Made by a program: the position numbers and the translations under genes
Assembly (NCBI GenBank): GCA_039090855.1
Contig: CM077024.1
Span: 64,193,594 to 64,257,593 of the forward strand
Reading direction: 5' to 3'
DNA: 64,000 nt
DNA from: Macrothele yani
Lineage: Eukaryota; Arthropoda; Arachnida; Araneae; Macrothelidae
Part shown: positions 31,860 through 42,887 of the stretch, piece by piece
Position numbering within the stretch: position 1 is the stretch's first letter
Layout: each line of letters opens with the position of its first letter
Notes under the pieces: model-generated
Database searches by the model: none
What the model saw: only the letters and a program-made list of their open reading frames with translations
Told to the model about the DNA's origin: nothing

Positions 31860-33600
31860 GCCTGTAGACACGATATCTCTGAAACTATTAGTCCGATTTG
31901 AAAAATTCTTTTTGCATTGGGAAGCCTGAAATATGCGAATGATGATCCTTCATTTCGTTTTTTTACGATGTATAATTTCGCCGTTAGAGGGCGTAAATAC
32001 AGATGATGTCGAATTCAAAAATACGTTTTATTCCACATATTTGCTTCTAAACATCCGATTGAAAAAACTATTTTATCTTTCGATTCCATTTATGTCGAAG
32101 AGTATTTTAGATAGAGTTACTTTTTTCAAATTACGCCCAGATTTTCCGCTAGTGGGCGTAAAAGTAAATTACGTTTTCCCCGATAACTCTTCTTCTAAAA
32201 CTCCGATTTGAAATTTTTTTGTCAGCGATACAGCTCCAGATAGAAAATCTTTTGCATATAATTTCTAATTTTTGGTAAAGAATACTTTGGCCACCAGGGG
32301 GCGTAAGGGTTAATTTCTGCTTTTGATGTATTTGCCATAAAATTTGAGCTTCTAAGACCTCGATTGAAAAAATCCTTTCGACGACCGATGCCACTCACGT
32401 CGATAAACATTTTCGGAATATTTTCTACTTAAAATATTCCATGGTTTCTTCGCCAGGGGCGTAGATGTATATCTTATATTCAATATCTCTGCTTCTAATG
32501 GTCCGATTTGAAAAATTATTTCTTTATTAGACAGAGTTTCCGGTGTCACATGTTTTTCAAATAATTTCAAAAATTTTCAAGTAATTCATAGACTCTCCGC
32601 TAGGGGGCGTAAAGGTAAAGTGCGTGTCCCCTTATATCTTTGCTTCCAAATCTCCGATTTGAAAAATTCTTTCTGCTCCGGATACAGCTTATGATGGGAA
32701 ATCCTTTGCACATAATTTCTAATTTTGGTAAAAAATTTGGCACCAGGTGGCGTAAGTCTTAATTTCCGCTTCTGATGTATTTGAAGCAAAATATGAGCTT
32801 CTAAAATCTCGATTGGAAAAAAGTCGTATGTAGACCGATACTACTCCTGTCGACAAACCTTTTAGGAGCATTTTCTTAAATAATGCATGGTTTCTACGCC
32901 AGGGGGCGTAGATGTATATCTTATTTTTGTCAATATCTCTACTTCTAGGAGTCCGATTTGAAAAAAAACTCCTTTGTGTTTCCGATGCCAAATGTTTTTC
33001 ATAAAATTTCAAAATTTTTCAAGTACATCATAAACTTTCCGCTAGGGGGTGCAAAGGTAAAAGTGCGTTTTCTGCGTTATTTCTGCTTTGAAAACTCCGA
33101 TTTGAAAAATTCTTCCGGTATCGCAAACAACACCTGATGGAAAATTTTTTTCATATAATTTTTAATGTTTGGTAAAGAATCGTTTGGCCACCAGGGGGCA
33201 TAAGTGTTAATTTCTGCTTCTGATGTATTTATAATAAAATCTGTGCTCCTGGAAACTCGACTAAATTTTCTTTTCTTGGACCGATACCGCTCATATTGAA
33301 AAACCTTTTGAGAATACTTTCTTCCTAAAATAATGTATGGTTTTCCCACCAGGGGACGTAAAGTCACATCTTATTTTTGTCGATATCTCTGTTTCTAAGA
33401 GTCCGATTTGAAAAATTCTTTCTGTGTTAGAGAGCGTTTCCGGTACGAAAGGTTTCTCATATAAATTCATATTTTTCGTAACGCCCAAGTCTGCAACCAG
33501 AGGGCGTAAGCTCACGATTTCGTTTGCAGCAATATCTGTAGGATTAAAAACCCGATTGAAAAAATTCTTTCTTCCGTCAGATACTATTGTTTTCCATACC
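31860..33600 (+). repeat. ~150-bp tandem satellite in ~450-bp higher-order repeat with CTCF-like cores
   Basis: Twelve monomers are anchored by a (C/T)CGATTTGAAAAATTCTTT-like motif at 31,893, 32,055, 32,203, 32,360, 32,503, 32,654, 32,809, 32,953, 33,097, 33,257, 33,403 and 33,552. Spacing is 143-162 bp. Every third monomer is most alike (spacing 443-451 bp), giving a three-monomer higher-order unit. Eleven monomers hold a core of the form CC(A/G)C(C/T)AGGGGGCGTAA on the same strand. The best one, at 32,288-32,306, reads TGGCCACCAGGGGGCGTAA, nearly the textbook CTCF core. Open frames crossing the array are by-products. Confidence 0.9.
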
Positions 33601-33708
33601 GGTTCCATTGACTTTGAACTGCTTTGACAAATTTAATTTGCGTCAGAACGGATTCAAAAGACGTGTTACACCCGAAAATTCGGTGTCATCTTTCTTGTTT
33701 TACTACTT
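33585..33708 (+). repeat. Terminal segment of the satellite element, shared with 368-489
   Basis: CCGGTTCCATTGACTTTGAA and TTCGGTGTCATCTTTCTTG are conserved between this site and 368-489. This suggests the array belongs to a mobile or dispersed unit with a unique tail, rather than being a purely local satellite. Confidence 0.7.
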
Positions 33709-33944
33709 TCTTGTACGCGAGTACATTGATATTGACCAAGAATTCTTTGAACGTATTAGCCTTTTGCCAACAACCCTCCGCCAAAAAAATTATGCTGACC
33801 TTCTTTCTGGCGCTCTTTCAGAAACGCGGAGAAAGAGTGAACAGTGCAACATGCTATGCAATCAAGATATAATTAACACAGCAATAGCATCGCCAAATCG
33901 ACTGTAATTACTGTTTCACACGCGTAATATCAATCACTTCAGAA
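33709..33944. other. Possible coding fragment of unknown origin
   Basis: An open plus-strand frame here reads YIDIDQEFFERISLLPTTL and then LRQKNYADLLSGALSETRR, which has natural-looking composition, but I do not recognise a family. It may be a small piece of a host gene or element ORF. Confidence 0.25.
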
Positions 33945-33988
33945 AACTTGAAAATTTCGTCGCCGTGGAGCGACGAAATTTTCAAGTT
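33945..33988. repeat. Perfect 18-bp hairpin
   Basis: AACTTGAAAATTTCGTCG at 33,945-33,962 and its exact reverse complement at 33,971-33,988 are separated by the 8-base loop CCGTGGAG. The right arm leads straight into the mariner fragment, so the inversion may have formed at a breakpoint. Confidence 0.95.
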
Positions 33989-34276
33989 ATGCACATCCCA
34001 ATGTAGCGAATGCAACGGTGGAGGCAATGCAAAACGGCAATTTGAACGTGTTCCACCCCCTTACAGCCCTGATCTGACACCATGCTATTATCACGTCTCT
34101 GGTTCACATAAAGAAGCTCTATATGGTCGCAGGCTCACTTTTGATGATGATGTTAAGAAAGCGGTGCAGACCTGGATTCGGGGGCAGCCGAAAAGCTTCT
34201 TTCGAAGGAATGAAGAAGCTAGTTGAACAGTACAAGAAATGCATCGACCTGCAGAGAGATTATGTGGAGAAGTGAG
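33989..34276 (+). pseudogene. mariner (SETMAR-like) transposase C-terminal fragment
   Basis: Reads AHPNVANATVEAMQNGN, then PPPYSPDLTPCYYHVSGSHK and EALYGRRLTFDDDVKKAV, followed by a frame change near 34,200 and MKKLVEQYKKCIDLQRDYVE with a stop at about 34,276. The usual Asp in PSDYH/PCDYH is Tyr here. Only the last third of a transposase is present. It belongs to a mariner lineage different from those at 9.4 and 20.7 kb. Confidence 0.85.
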
Positions 34277-35281
34277 ATAACCGTTATGTTCATTTTCTCA
34301 CAGTTATCGGTATTAACTAACGGGTATGTTGCTTTTACTTTCTGATTTTCCCTCGTATTTCTCATTGGAGAACACCCCGTTGAACCAAGCGTCAAAACCT
34401 GTATAATAATTTCCAAATACATGTTTGCTTGCAACGGACACTCGGAGTTTTCAACCTCATCTCCTGAAGTGTAACCCGAAAGCATGCTAGGTGGGTCCTC
34501 CTCAAAATCGTTTTGCGGAATGGGTGGGATAACAGCCACCCCTACGTCCAATCCCCTAGAAAAAAGAATGGTGCCGTTAGCGAAATTTGGTCATCTGCAG
34601 AAAATCAAAGGCAGACTCTTTTGTGATTTATTGCATCTGGCAGAAGAGAAACGACTGCTTTGTGTGTGTGTGTAGGTTCCTTCCAAAGAGGGGCATTTTC
34701 TATTTAACCTCACGCCGGTTAAATACCGAAGTTTACTAAATGGAGAGATAGAGACTATTTGCCCCGTTCATACGGTTCCCTTTACGATTTGACCAAATGA
34801 AAATAGCTTAACTGCTGCGTTTTACATTTCCGTAAAGGCCATACTCCCTCAAAAACTGACATTCCTGTCTCGCATTTCACATTTTGGGTTGTAAAACCTC
34901 TAGTTAGCCAAAGCCTTCGATAATAACGGTTTCTCGCTGGGACAGCTTGTTTCGTGGGCTTTATTTTCATTCATCAGTTTTTGTTTTACTAAAGTATCCT
35001 GAAATGGGTAAAACATTGATGGATGTTTACCTGAAAATTTTAATATGCGAGTTCAAATAGCGCGATCCATTTCCATTTGATTAAAATCAAACCACTTTTC
35101 CAACCTTTTCAACAAATCAATTAACAGAACAGTAAGAGACCTACTAAGCGATAAACATTAGATGAATGGGATCTGAGAAAAAAATGTCCCGAGTTAAAAA
35201 ATTTAGAAGTGACTAGCATGAAAATTTAGAGAAAGCTCTTGTTCTATCTATGGATTGGCAGGGTAAAATACCTAGCATGGA
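34277..35281. other. No gene seen
   Basis: AT-rich sequence, nothing recognised beyond a short (TG)n run near 34,660. Confidence 0.5.
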
Positions 35282-35289
35282 ATTTTAAC

Positions 35290-36820
35290 TAGGGTAGCAA
35301 TTGTTTCACGGCGCGGATTTCCGGGGTTTTTTTTTTTTTTTTGGGGTTTTTTTGCGAATTTTAGGGGTTATTCTGTAATATCTCGAATATCAAATATATC
35401 CGCGAATTTCATATTTTTTCCTATATTTTGCCAAATTTCTATTATAATTTTTAGATTATTTTTCATATTTAAATAATTTTATTGCTGCCTTCATTAGAAT
35501 TTATGCGAAACATATACCACAAAGTAATCCTACTCCAAAGTCCAAACCAGAACTTTAAATCTTGAATTACCCCTCAAGATTGTTCGTTACGAAGAAACTC
35601 TTATCGAACAAGCTTGACGGATAATTCTAGGTCACATGCACGCTGCTGAAGAGTTGCACGTGTGGTCTTTCATGATTTCCATCCCTCCGCTACTGTTGAA
35701 TGACCTTGGCGATTTACTGCACTAGTAAACCTTAAACCGGATGTCGTCAATTGTATTAGAAGTTTTAGCTGGGAAAAACAGCTCGCAGAAAAGAGTGTTT
35801 GAGTTTCGCAGACGCTTAGCTTAGAAAATTTTTGTACTTTCGTGTGAGTATTTTGTTTATAAAATTTCTAGATATTGTTTGTTAATTTTGAGAATGAGCC
35901 ACGTGAGTAAAAGGAGTGCATCTGAAAGAAACAAGCAGTAGAGCAACGGAACGTTTCATGTGAACAAAAATCTATTGTTCTATTCGTGTTGCAACATACC
36001 AGTGGATTTTTCAAGAAAGGACAGTTGTGAAAGGCATTTGCGAAATGCCTTTCACAGCACGTTGCATAAAAAAAATTATGTCTGAACTGTCAACCGAAAA
36101 TAATGCAGAAATGTATTGATGAATTTATTGAGGAAATAACTAAACAAGAACAGCATCGCTCAACTAAGCTTTCGAAATTAATTGGTCCCTTTTGTGCAGC
36201 TTACATTCCATTTCCAAAACTACATTATAAAGGTACTTGGAAAATTCGTTGAAAGATTTTGGTGTTATTCCAAATGCAAATTGGATGCGGAAATGTTATT
36301 TGCCGAAAATACATATGATATTCACAAGTAATAAGTGAAAGATTTTTTAGAATCAGTATCAGATGTAAGCATCGTAGCAGCTGAAACAACTGATTCAGAA
36401 GATAGGTACATTTTGAATATTCTTGCTGTTCCATCAGCTGAAAAGAATGTTGAAAGCTGTAATGCTGAAACCTCTTGAATGCAATCTTCCTTGAGAGCAT
36501 CACTTTGGAATCCTTAAACTTTAAAGCAGTTAGCGAGGCTGCTTTAACGCACCGAAGCAGTTAGCTTCGGTGCGTTCATAAGTATGAAATACCTTTTGAG
36601 AATATAACTGCTTTTGTGACAGACAAGGTATCTTACATATCCAACACGTAAGGAAAGAGCCTGAAAGCCGAATGTGTGAGAAAATACGTATTTCGTGAAA
36701 TTTCGGCTAAATCCCGAAATTTCCCGATAAGCAGCGAACTTTTCGGGAAATTTCGCTATTTACTCCACGATCGCCCCGCGAATTTGCCTTTTTTTTCCCC
36801 GCGATAAAATTACTACCCTA
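35290..36820 (+). mobile_element. hAT-like relic with BED/CGGBP1-like finger
   Basis: Ends TAGGGTAGCAATT and, read inward from the right, TAGGGTAGTAATT. Flanking octamers ATTTTAAC and ATTATTAC agree at 6 of 8 positions. Inside, near 35,895-36,065, the plus strand encodes LLFYSCCNIPVDFSRKDSC and ERHLRN, a Cys-X2-Cys finger like that of BED/CGGBP1-type hAT proteins. Further pieces include ILAVPSAEKNVES near 36,420. The coding region is riddled with stops. Confidence 0.6.
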
Positions 36821-36828
36821 ATTATTAC

Positions 36829-39344
36829 CGATGAAGTTGTTCGTGAAGAAAAAAAAAAAAGAACAAGACAGTTTGAGAAAGAATACCGAATTCAAGAATT
36901 AGGTTACAGTAATGGTTGGCTTCAAAGATTCAAAAACTGGCAGATATTAGCATCACAGATACCACACGGTGAAGAAAACAGTCAAAATCTCGAAAAGTAC
37001 AGTGGATGAGGCAAAAAAAAAGAACAAAAAAAAAAAAAAAAAAAAGAAAGAAGTTAGAAATCGTATCTGACTAGGATTTAAATGACGTGTATACATGAAT
37101 GAATCTAACATGTTCCATACGATCATCCCCGATAAATCGATAAATTGATTTAAAACAACAATGAGAAAGGTTGCAAAGAGATTAAAGGTAACAATTCAAT
37201 ATGTAAATGCCAATGCTACTCATGTTTTCAATCCCTACGTTATCAGAATAAGCAACTCTCTCCACTTGGCGGCGTTTTAAACGCAGTGAGTGGTCAGACA
37301 CAAATTCAAGGCTCGATCAGTAGTTAGATATAAATTCAAGGCTAGATCAGTGGTTAGACATTTTATGTCTAATCTTTTATGTCAAGAAAGCCTCCCAGTG
37401 TGTAGCGAAAGCTTGATGACTTGTATATACTCTACTACACTACTAAATAAACGGGCTAATGCTACGCTGTGAGCATTTTGAATTTGCATAGTTTGGTGTA
37501 CTCTTAACTGATATTTAATTTTTTATCTTTGGTCATGATAGCTTTTCCACAAGACGAAGCACAAAAATAGTTTTGGGATCATGCGATGGTAAAAAGAAGC
37601 TGCTATAGCCTACCCCATGAGTGCTAAATTGTGTTACTTAGTTTTTTGCATTTCAACGTTACCCAAACTTTCTGAATTAAGTTTATTGGTTTCAGCGTTA
37701 GTTATTTTGTGATTTGGATTTCACTATCTGTTCGCGTGATGGAATTATAATAAAACTACGTATAGCAGTGTGTCACAGAGGGGAGATGTCTCTGGTAATA
37801 ATTGGGAGTAAGAACAGCATAGTCAGGCCAGCATTATATTGGCTATAACTCTGGCACGCGTGCATGGGCTGGTTTTCCAGACATTGGACACAAGAAATGA
37901 AGATATCCGTTTCTATTCGCGGTTGTATGTGTGAATGTATTCCCGATGTCACATGTAACAACAGTTAGAGGAATGCCATTATTCTCAAGCAAAATGTGCT
38001 TTATTTTCTATTAACTACTTCTTCTGAATGACAAAAAGTGGACATTGTGAATATAAGCAACTGGAAGAACGACGCTAAACCAGAAGAAAAGAAAAGAAAA
38101 ACAAATTTGGAAAACATTTATGAAATCAATAATCAAGATTTCATAAACTGAAGGAGGCGAAATCTGTTCTTTCAGTAAACTCAAATATTGTAAGTAAAAA
38201 CATAAATATTGCGCCGACATATGACACTTTCACATCTGCAATTTTAAAATTATTCTGCTGATTATGAATGCAAAAATTACGTTCTCTTTGATTCACGTAA
38301 AAGCAATTTTAGATAAAATGAGCTTTTACAAAAGCAAAAACTGTTACTAAATGAATTGTTATAAAGAAACTTTTCGTTTACTGAAAAATTTCAATTTTCC
38401 ATCCTACATTTAAAATAAGAGAGAAGTGAACTTAATGAAACGCATTTAATTAGGCATTATGGATACATAAGCATTTTAATTTTTTTTTTTACGATGGTAG
38501 CTTATAACAGTGTACAAACACATAACGAAAAAGAAAAATTCTTCAGAAATGAAAATTAAGAATTTGTTGAATAGATGATCTTTTCCAATGAAATGTCAGA
38601 ACTGCAAATGCTACTTAAATTAACAAAATTATAGAATCGAATCTTGATGTGAAAAGATCGCGAAAATATTAAAGAATTTTTTACCAAGGGGTCAAGTATT
38701 TTGCAGTATTTGACGACGAAATGACTGACATATCGTAAATCAGTGTTTGAAATTCTAACAGATACACGTTTGAAACAAAAGTCAGTAACATTGAGGTTTT
38801 TGACTTCCATGAAACAAATTACGGAACAGAATTGTCAACCGAAACAGAACGGAAAAAAGACGGAAAAACATGTATTGGGGTTCCTACATATGCAGTGCAC
38901 GTAATTTATGAGTATGTTGTGTAAAATATGAGCTAGCGTAAAATTCAGAAATAGGCTCTGCATTCTGTGCTGGATTGAAGAAGCGATGACTCTTTGCGAA
39001 GTTTAAGAAAATTTTATTATTATTGAAAACCTTAAAAACAGCACTATGGCTTGGAATGACAAAGATTCCTCAACTAAAGCTTCTCTCCTAGCAAACAATC
39101 TAATAATGATCCACTGTTAATATGCAACTCTTATTTTATTAATATTCATTAAACAGCTATGTTTAGTGATTTGTCACAAATGAAACCACTAGATACACCT
39201 TTAGAATGAAATTGTTTCAAACAGTTCCCTTCTAAGCTGATTTGCTCTGTAAAAGTACAGGTGTAGACATAACACAACGTAACAAAGTTTTATTTTTTAT
39301 TTATTCCTGGGTAGTAACTGTTACTTTCTAATTGCTTATGCCTC
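36829..39344. other. No gene seen; one short tandem repeat
   Basis: AT-rich non-coding sequence. It holds a poly-A/AAAG tract at 37,015-37,045 and a 30-bp tandem repeat at 37,288-37,364. No conserved protein or RNA is recognised. Confidence 0.5.
37288..37364 (+). repeat. 30-bp tandem repeat, 2.5 copies
   Basis: Units built on ACAAATTCAAGGCTCGATCA preceded by GTGGTCAGAC or GTAGTTAGAT. The copies are about 85-90% alike. Confidence 0.8.
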
Positions 39345-39790
39345 AAAAGTATAGAAAATGGCTATTGTTTCCCACAAACTTTGCTTTTGTGACCAGAACA
39401 GTGATATTTTGAAAATCACCTATTTCCAATGAGAAAACGGGCACATTTGCGTCTTTTTGTTCACATAAAGTAAGAAAACAACAACATATGAATCAAAAGT
39501 AATATGTATTTATACTAAAGTTATACAAAAATGATGACAAAAGACTTAGAAGTGAATAGTTTTACGAGATTTATGACTATACCGTAAATCTCTTTTGTGA
39601 ATCAGCTCCCAAATGTAGTCTCCCGTTACGTTCTCTTTATACTGTCCTTGGTAGCGACGTCTAAAGTCCAGTATATCCTGGTGGAAGCACTCGCCTTGCT
39701 CCTCCGAGTACGCTTCCATGTTCTCCTTGAATTTATCAAGATCAGCATCAAGGATTTAGACTTTGAGGGATATCCTGCTACCCATTTTGC
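39345..39790 (-). pseudogene. Inverted 3'-end copy of an uncharacterised arthropod gene family
   Basis: On the minus strand this encodes FKENMEAYSEEQGECFHQD, then DFRRRYQGQYKENVTGDYIW and ELIHKRDLRYSHKSRKTIHF, with a stop at about 39,560, followed by matching 3' flank. The same protein end and flank occur on the plus strand at 41,130-41,590, so the two form a large inverted repeat (roughly 85% identical by eye). The family has no name I can give with confidence. Confidence 0.75.
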
Positions 39791-40047
39791 CGTAGCTAGA
39801 AAGCGAGGAAGACGTTGGAGATCCAGATTACAATTTGAGAGCTGGAGCTGAGGAGAGAAACCCATACTACCCCAATAAAATAGAACTCAATGACTTGATC
39901 AAAGATTTTGGTCTCACCAAATCCAGTGCCGTGATTTTGACATTTAGGCTCAAGCAGTGGAACTTGTTGGATGAGAGTGTGAAAATCTCAGATCAGAGGA
40001 AGCATCAATAAGCCTTTTCTAGCTTCACCCGTCAAGATGGACTCCAC

Positions 40048-40262
40048 TTCTTCCACAATGTGACCGGTCTGTTCGAGTTCATACTTCTTCCACAATGTGA
40101 CCGGTCTGTTCGAGGTCATACTTCTTCCACAATGTGACCGGTCTGTTCGAGGTCATACTTCTTCCACAATGTGACCGGTCTGTTCGAGGTCATACTTCTT
40201 CCACAATGTGACCGGTCTGTTCGAGGTCATACTTCTTCCACAATGTGACCGGTCTGTTTGAA
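40048..40262 (+). repeat. 37-bp minisatellite, about 5.8 units
   Basis: Units start at 40,048, 40,085, 40,122, 40,159, 40,196 and 40,233, each TTCTTCCACAATGTGACCGG followed by TCTGTTCGAGGTCATAC. The copies are nearly identical. The unit matches the pseudogene's own coding sequence (FFHNVTGLFE), and 37 is not a multiple of 3, so expansion came after coding constraint was lost. Confidence 0.95.
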
Positions 40263-40747
40263 ATCCCCTGTAACCCGAACAAGTTGCGTCTCTTCATTGA
40301 TAGCTCATCCAGGAGCATGAAAGCCGTGCTGCTCCATAACGGAAACAAGAACTCGCCTCTTACCCTGGCTCACTAGGTGCACCATGAAGAGGATTCAACA
40401 GCATCAAGAGTTTGCTAGATGCCTTGAAGTAAGTATGACGAGTACAGCTAGAAGGTCATCGGAGTCTTCAAAATGGTTGCATACCTGATGAGTCTCCAAG
40501 GCGGTTTCATCAAGTTTTGCTACTATTTTTGCCTTTGGGACAGCAGGGACACCAAGGCACACTACCAAGGCAAGACTTGCCACAGCGGACCGAGTTTTTG
40601 GGAGGGGGCGGGAGAGAACAACATCATATGGGAGCCATTGTTGGACACCTGGAAGGTGAAGATGCCACCAATGCACATCAAATTGGGCCTCATGAAACAA
40701 TTTGTGACAGCTCGGTAGCCTTCAAGTACTCGGACCGCTGTGGGCAG

Positions 40748-40876
40748 CCTCGGTCATTTCTGTGGGAAGCTTCAGTCCCTTATGCAGGAAGCCTCGGTCA
40801 TTTCTGTGGGAAGCTTCAGTCCCTTATGCAGGAAGCCTCGATCCTTTCTGTGGGAAGCTTCAGCCCCTTCTGTGAG
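40748..40876 (+). repeat. 44-bp minisatellite, about 2.9 units
   Basis: Units start at 40,748, 40,792 and 40,836. Each contains CCTCGGTCATTTCTGTGGGA then AGCTTCAGTCCC. The first two are identical and the third has several changes. They interrupt the pseudogene between its KLGLMKQFV and KLSEAKVKAG regions. Confidence 0.93.
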
Positions 40877-41129
40877 CCGCCTTGGTCTCGTTCGGCAGTC
40901 TTCAAGTACCAACGAGACTTCTTCCTTAAGCTGTCTGAGGCAAAGGTAAAAGCCGGTGTCTTCTTCGAATTACAGATAAAAAAATCCTGCAGTGCAAGGA
41001 ATTCCCCAATATGCTCACTAGAAAGGAGAAAGTATCTTGGAACAGCTTTGTCGCAGTCGTTAGAGGCTTCCTGTGCAATCATAAGGCCGAAAACTGGAGC
41101 TGGTTGAGACTCTGGTGAAGAACTGCAGC

Positions 41130-41590
41130 AAAATGGGTAGAAGGATGTACCTCATAGTCCATATCCTTGATCCTCATCTTGATAAATTCAAGAACATGGG
41201 AGCGTACTCGGAGAATCAGGGCGAGCGCTTCCACCAGGATGTACAGGTCTTTGAACTTCGCTACCAAGGACAGTATAACGAGAGCATGATGGGAGACTAT
41301 ATTTGGGAACTGATTCGTAAAAGTGCTTTACGGTATAATCGTAAATCTCAAAAAACTATTCACTTCTAAATCTTTTGTGGTCATTTTGTATAACTGTAGT
41401 ATAAATACTTGTTAATTTTGATTCATATGTTGTTATTTCTTTACTTTATGTGAAAGAAAATTCGCAAATTTGCGTGTTTCCTCATTGGAAATTGGTGAAT
41501 TTCAAAATATCACTGTTCTGGTCACAAAAGCAAAGTTTATGGGGAATAATAGCCATTTCCCATACTTTGTAGTTATCAGCAATCACGAAA
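41130..41590 (+). repeat. Right arm of large inverted repeat
   Basis: Reverse complement similar to 39,345-39,790, covering the last coding block of the pseudogene and about 220 bp beyond its stop (for example CACTGTTCTGGTCACAAAAG here and its complement near 39,390). The arms are separated by about 1.3 kb. Confidence 0.85.
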
Positions 41591-42887
41591 TAACACTTAC
41601 TATCAAGAACAAAAATTGTGTATTCAGCGAAATCTGCTTTACGTACTTTAGAGACTCAATAAATGCATTGGAAACCGGAATCGAAAAACTTAAGACTTGT
41701 ATCAATACAGAATGAACGAGCTAATTTATCATCGTAAAACCCCAGGGCAGTAATGTCGTCCAAATATGCTTAACTCAAAGCTCCATGCGTTATGGTTTTT
41801 TGTTGGATGTATTATTACCAAGAAGATATTGAAAATTAGTGATGAATATGTAAATATATCAAACATCTAAGATTCGATGCATCATTTGAATACTTCAAAT
41901 CCGACGATTTCTCAAAATGTGAAGTAAACACGCGCAAAGTTTTGGGCGTCCAATTTGCCGAAAACGTAGACGTTTCTAATAACTTCTGGAATAGGACGTT
42001 TATCAAAACTACCTAATTTTATTGTGAACGTTATTAAATTTGCCAATAAATAAAATTGTTGCCATTGTGAAGCGAAGTTGTGCTGCGGGACAGCATAGGT
42101 GCAAAGTTTTTGTTTTCCTCTAAACTAACATTTAGATGTTATGTATGAAAAACACAGCAAATCATTCGATTCCGTGTTCTGAGAATTAATTTTTGAAAAC
42201 CCCTCTCAGTGAAATTTAAAGATTTGCTTCTGTCCGGCATGAATGGAAGTCCAGAAGGATTTTCCATAATTTTTTTAACTTTTTTGCTGATTTCGATTTA
42301 TTTGTTAGGAGACGTTATTAAGTCCACATTGTACATGGCATCTTTCAACATGACGGACGAAAAAAAAAAGTAAAAATACAAAAATGTATCGAATGGACGA
42401 GCCTGCCCGATTTCTCATAGGTTTTCCAACTTTCTCCTTTCTGCAGTGCAAAATTTCATCACTGTATGACGTGCTTTCTTCTTGGTATTTCACATTTCTG
42501 GAAGATGCTTTGGTAAGATTTCTTATCATATAGTGCTGGATGCGACAGTGTATTTAAGTTTCTTTTATTTCGATGCTTAACGGCTTCTGTAAGCACCTGG
42601 GTTTTAGGAAGTCGCTCGTCCGTAATTTGGGGAAGATGATTCCAAAGAGGAGGGATAGATCCAGCCCTGCGAGACAGACGCACCCCCAACGTCTCATTCA
42701 CGACTCGGATGATTCCCCAGCAGCCGGCTCCTCTGACCACTTGACCTCCAGGTAGCTTTCAGTTTTTAATAGTACAGAATTATACTGTATAACATTTCTA
42801 ATGGTAATGACGTACAAACTGTTGGGCATCTCTGTATGTGATTCTAGAATACTGAAAATATGTACATGCCAGTCATGGCAAGCAAGC
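41591..42887. other. No gene seen
   Basis: AT-rich. No recognised protein. The short open frames at 42,305-42,755 show no family motif. Confidence 0.45.

Larger units (their letters stand above)
39830..41369 (+). pseudogene. Uncharacterised repeat-borne arthropod gene, decayed copy
   Basis: Plus-strand pieces in order: IELNDLIKDFGLTKSSAV and RLKQWNLLD; RLFIDSSSRSMKAVLLHNGN; YYFCLWDSRDTKAHYQGK; MPPMHIKLGLMKQFV; LKLSEAKVKAGVFFELQIKK; and finally HLDKFKNMGAYSENQGERFH with YQGQYNESMMGDYIWELI, stop at 41,367-41,369. I recognise this order from a large family of uncharacterised, repetitive genes in arthropods and cnidarians. Motifs such as LLHNGN, LPPLHIKLGLMK and GERFHQD recur, and the function is unknown to me. 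This copy has many frameshifts and two internal minisatellites that grew out of its coding sequence. Confidence 0.75.

Noticed and set aside
40517..41107. 196-residue plus-strand protein
   Set aside because: It joins pseudogene sequence in the wrong frame with a 44-bp minisatellite; the family motifs lie in other frames.
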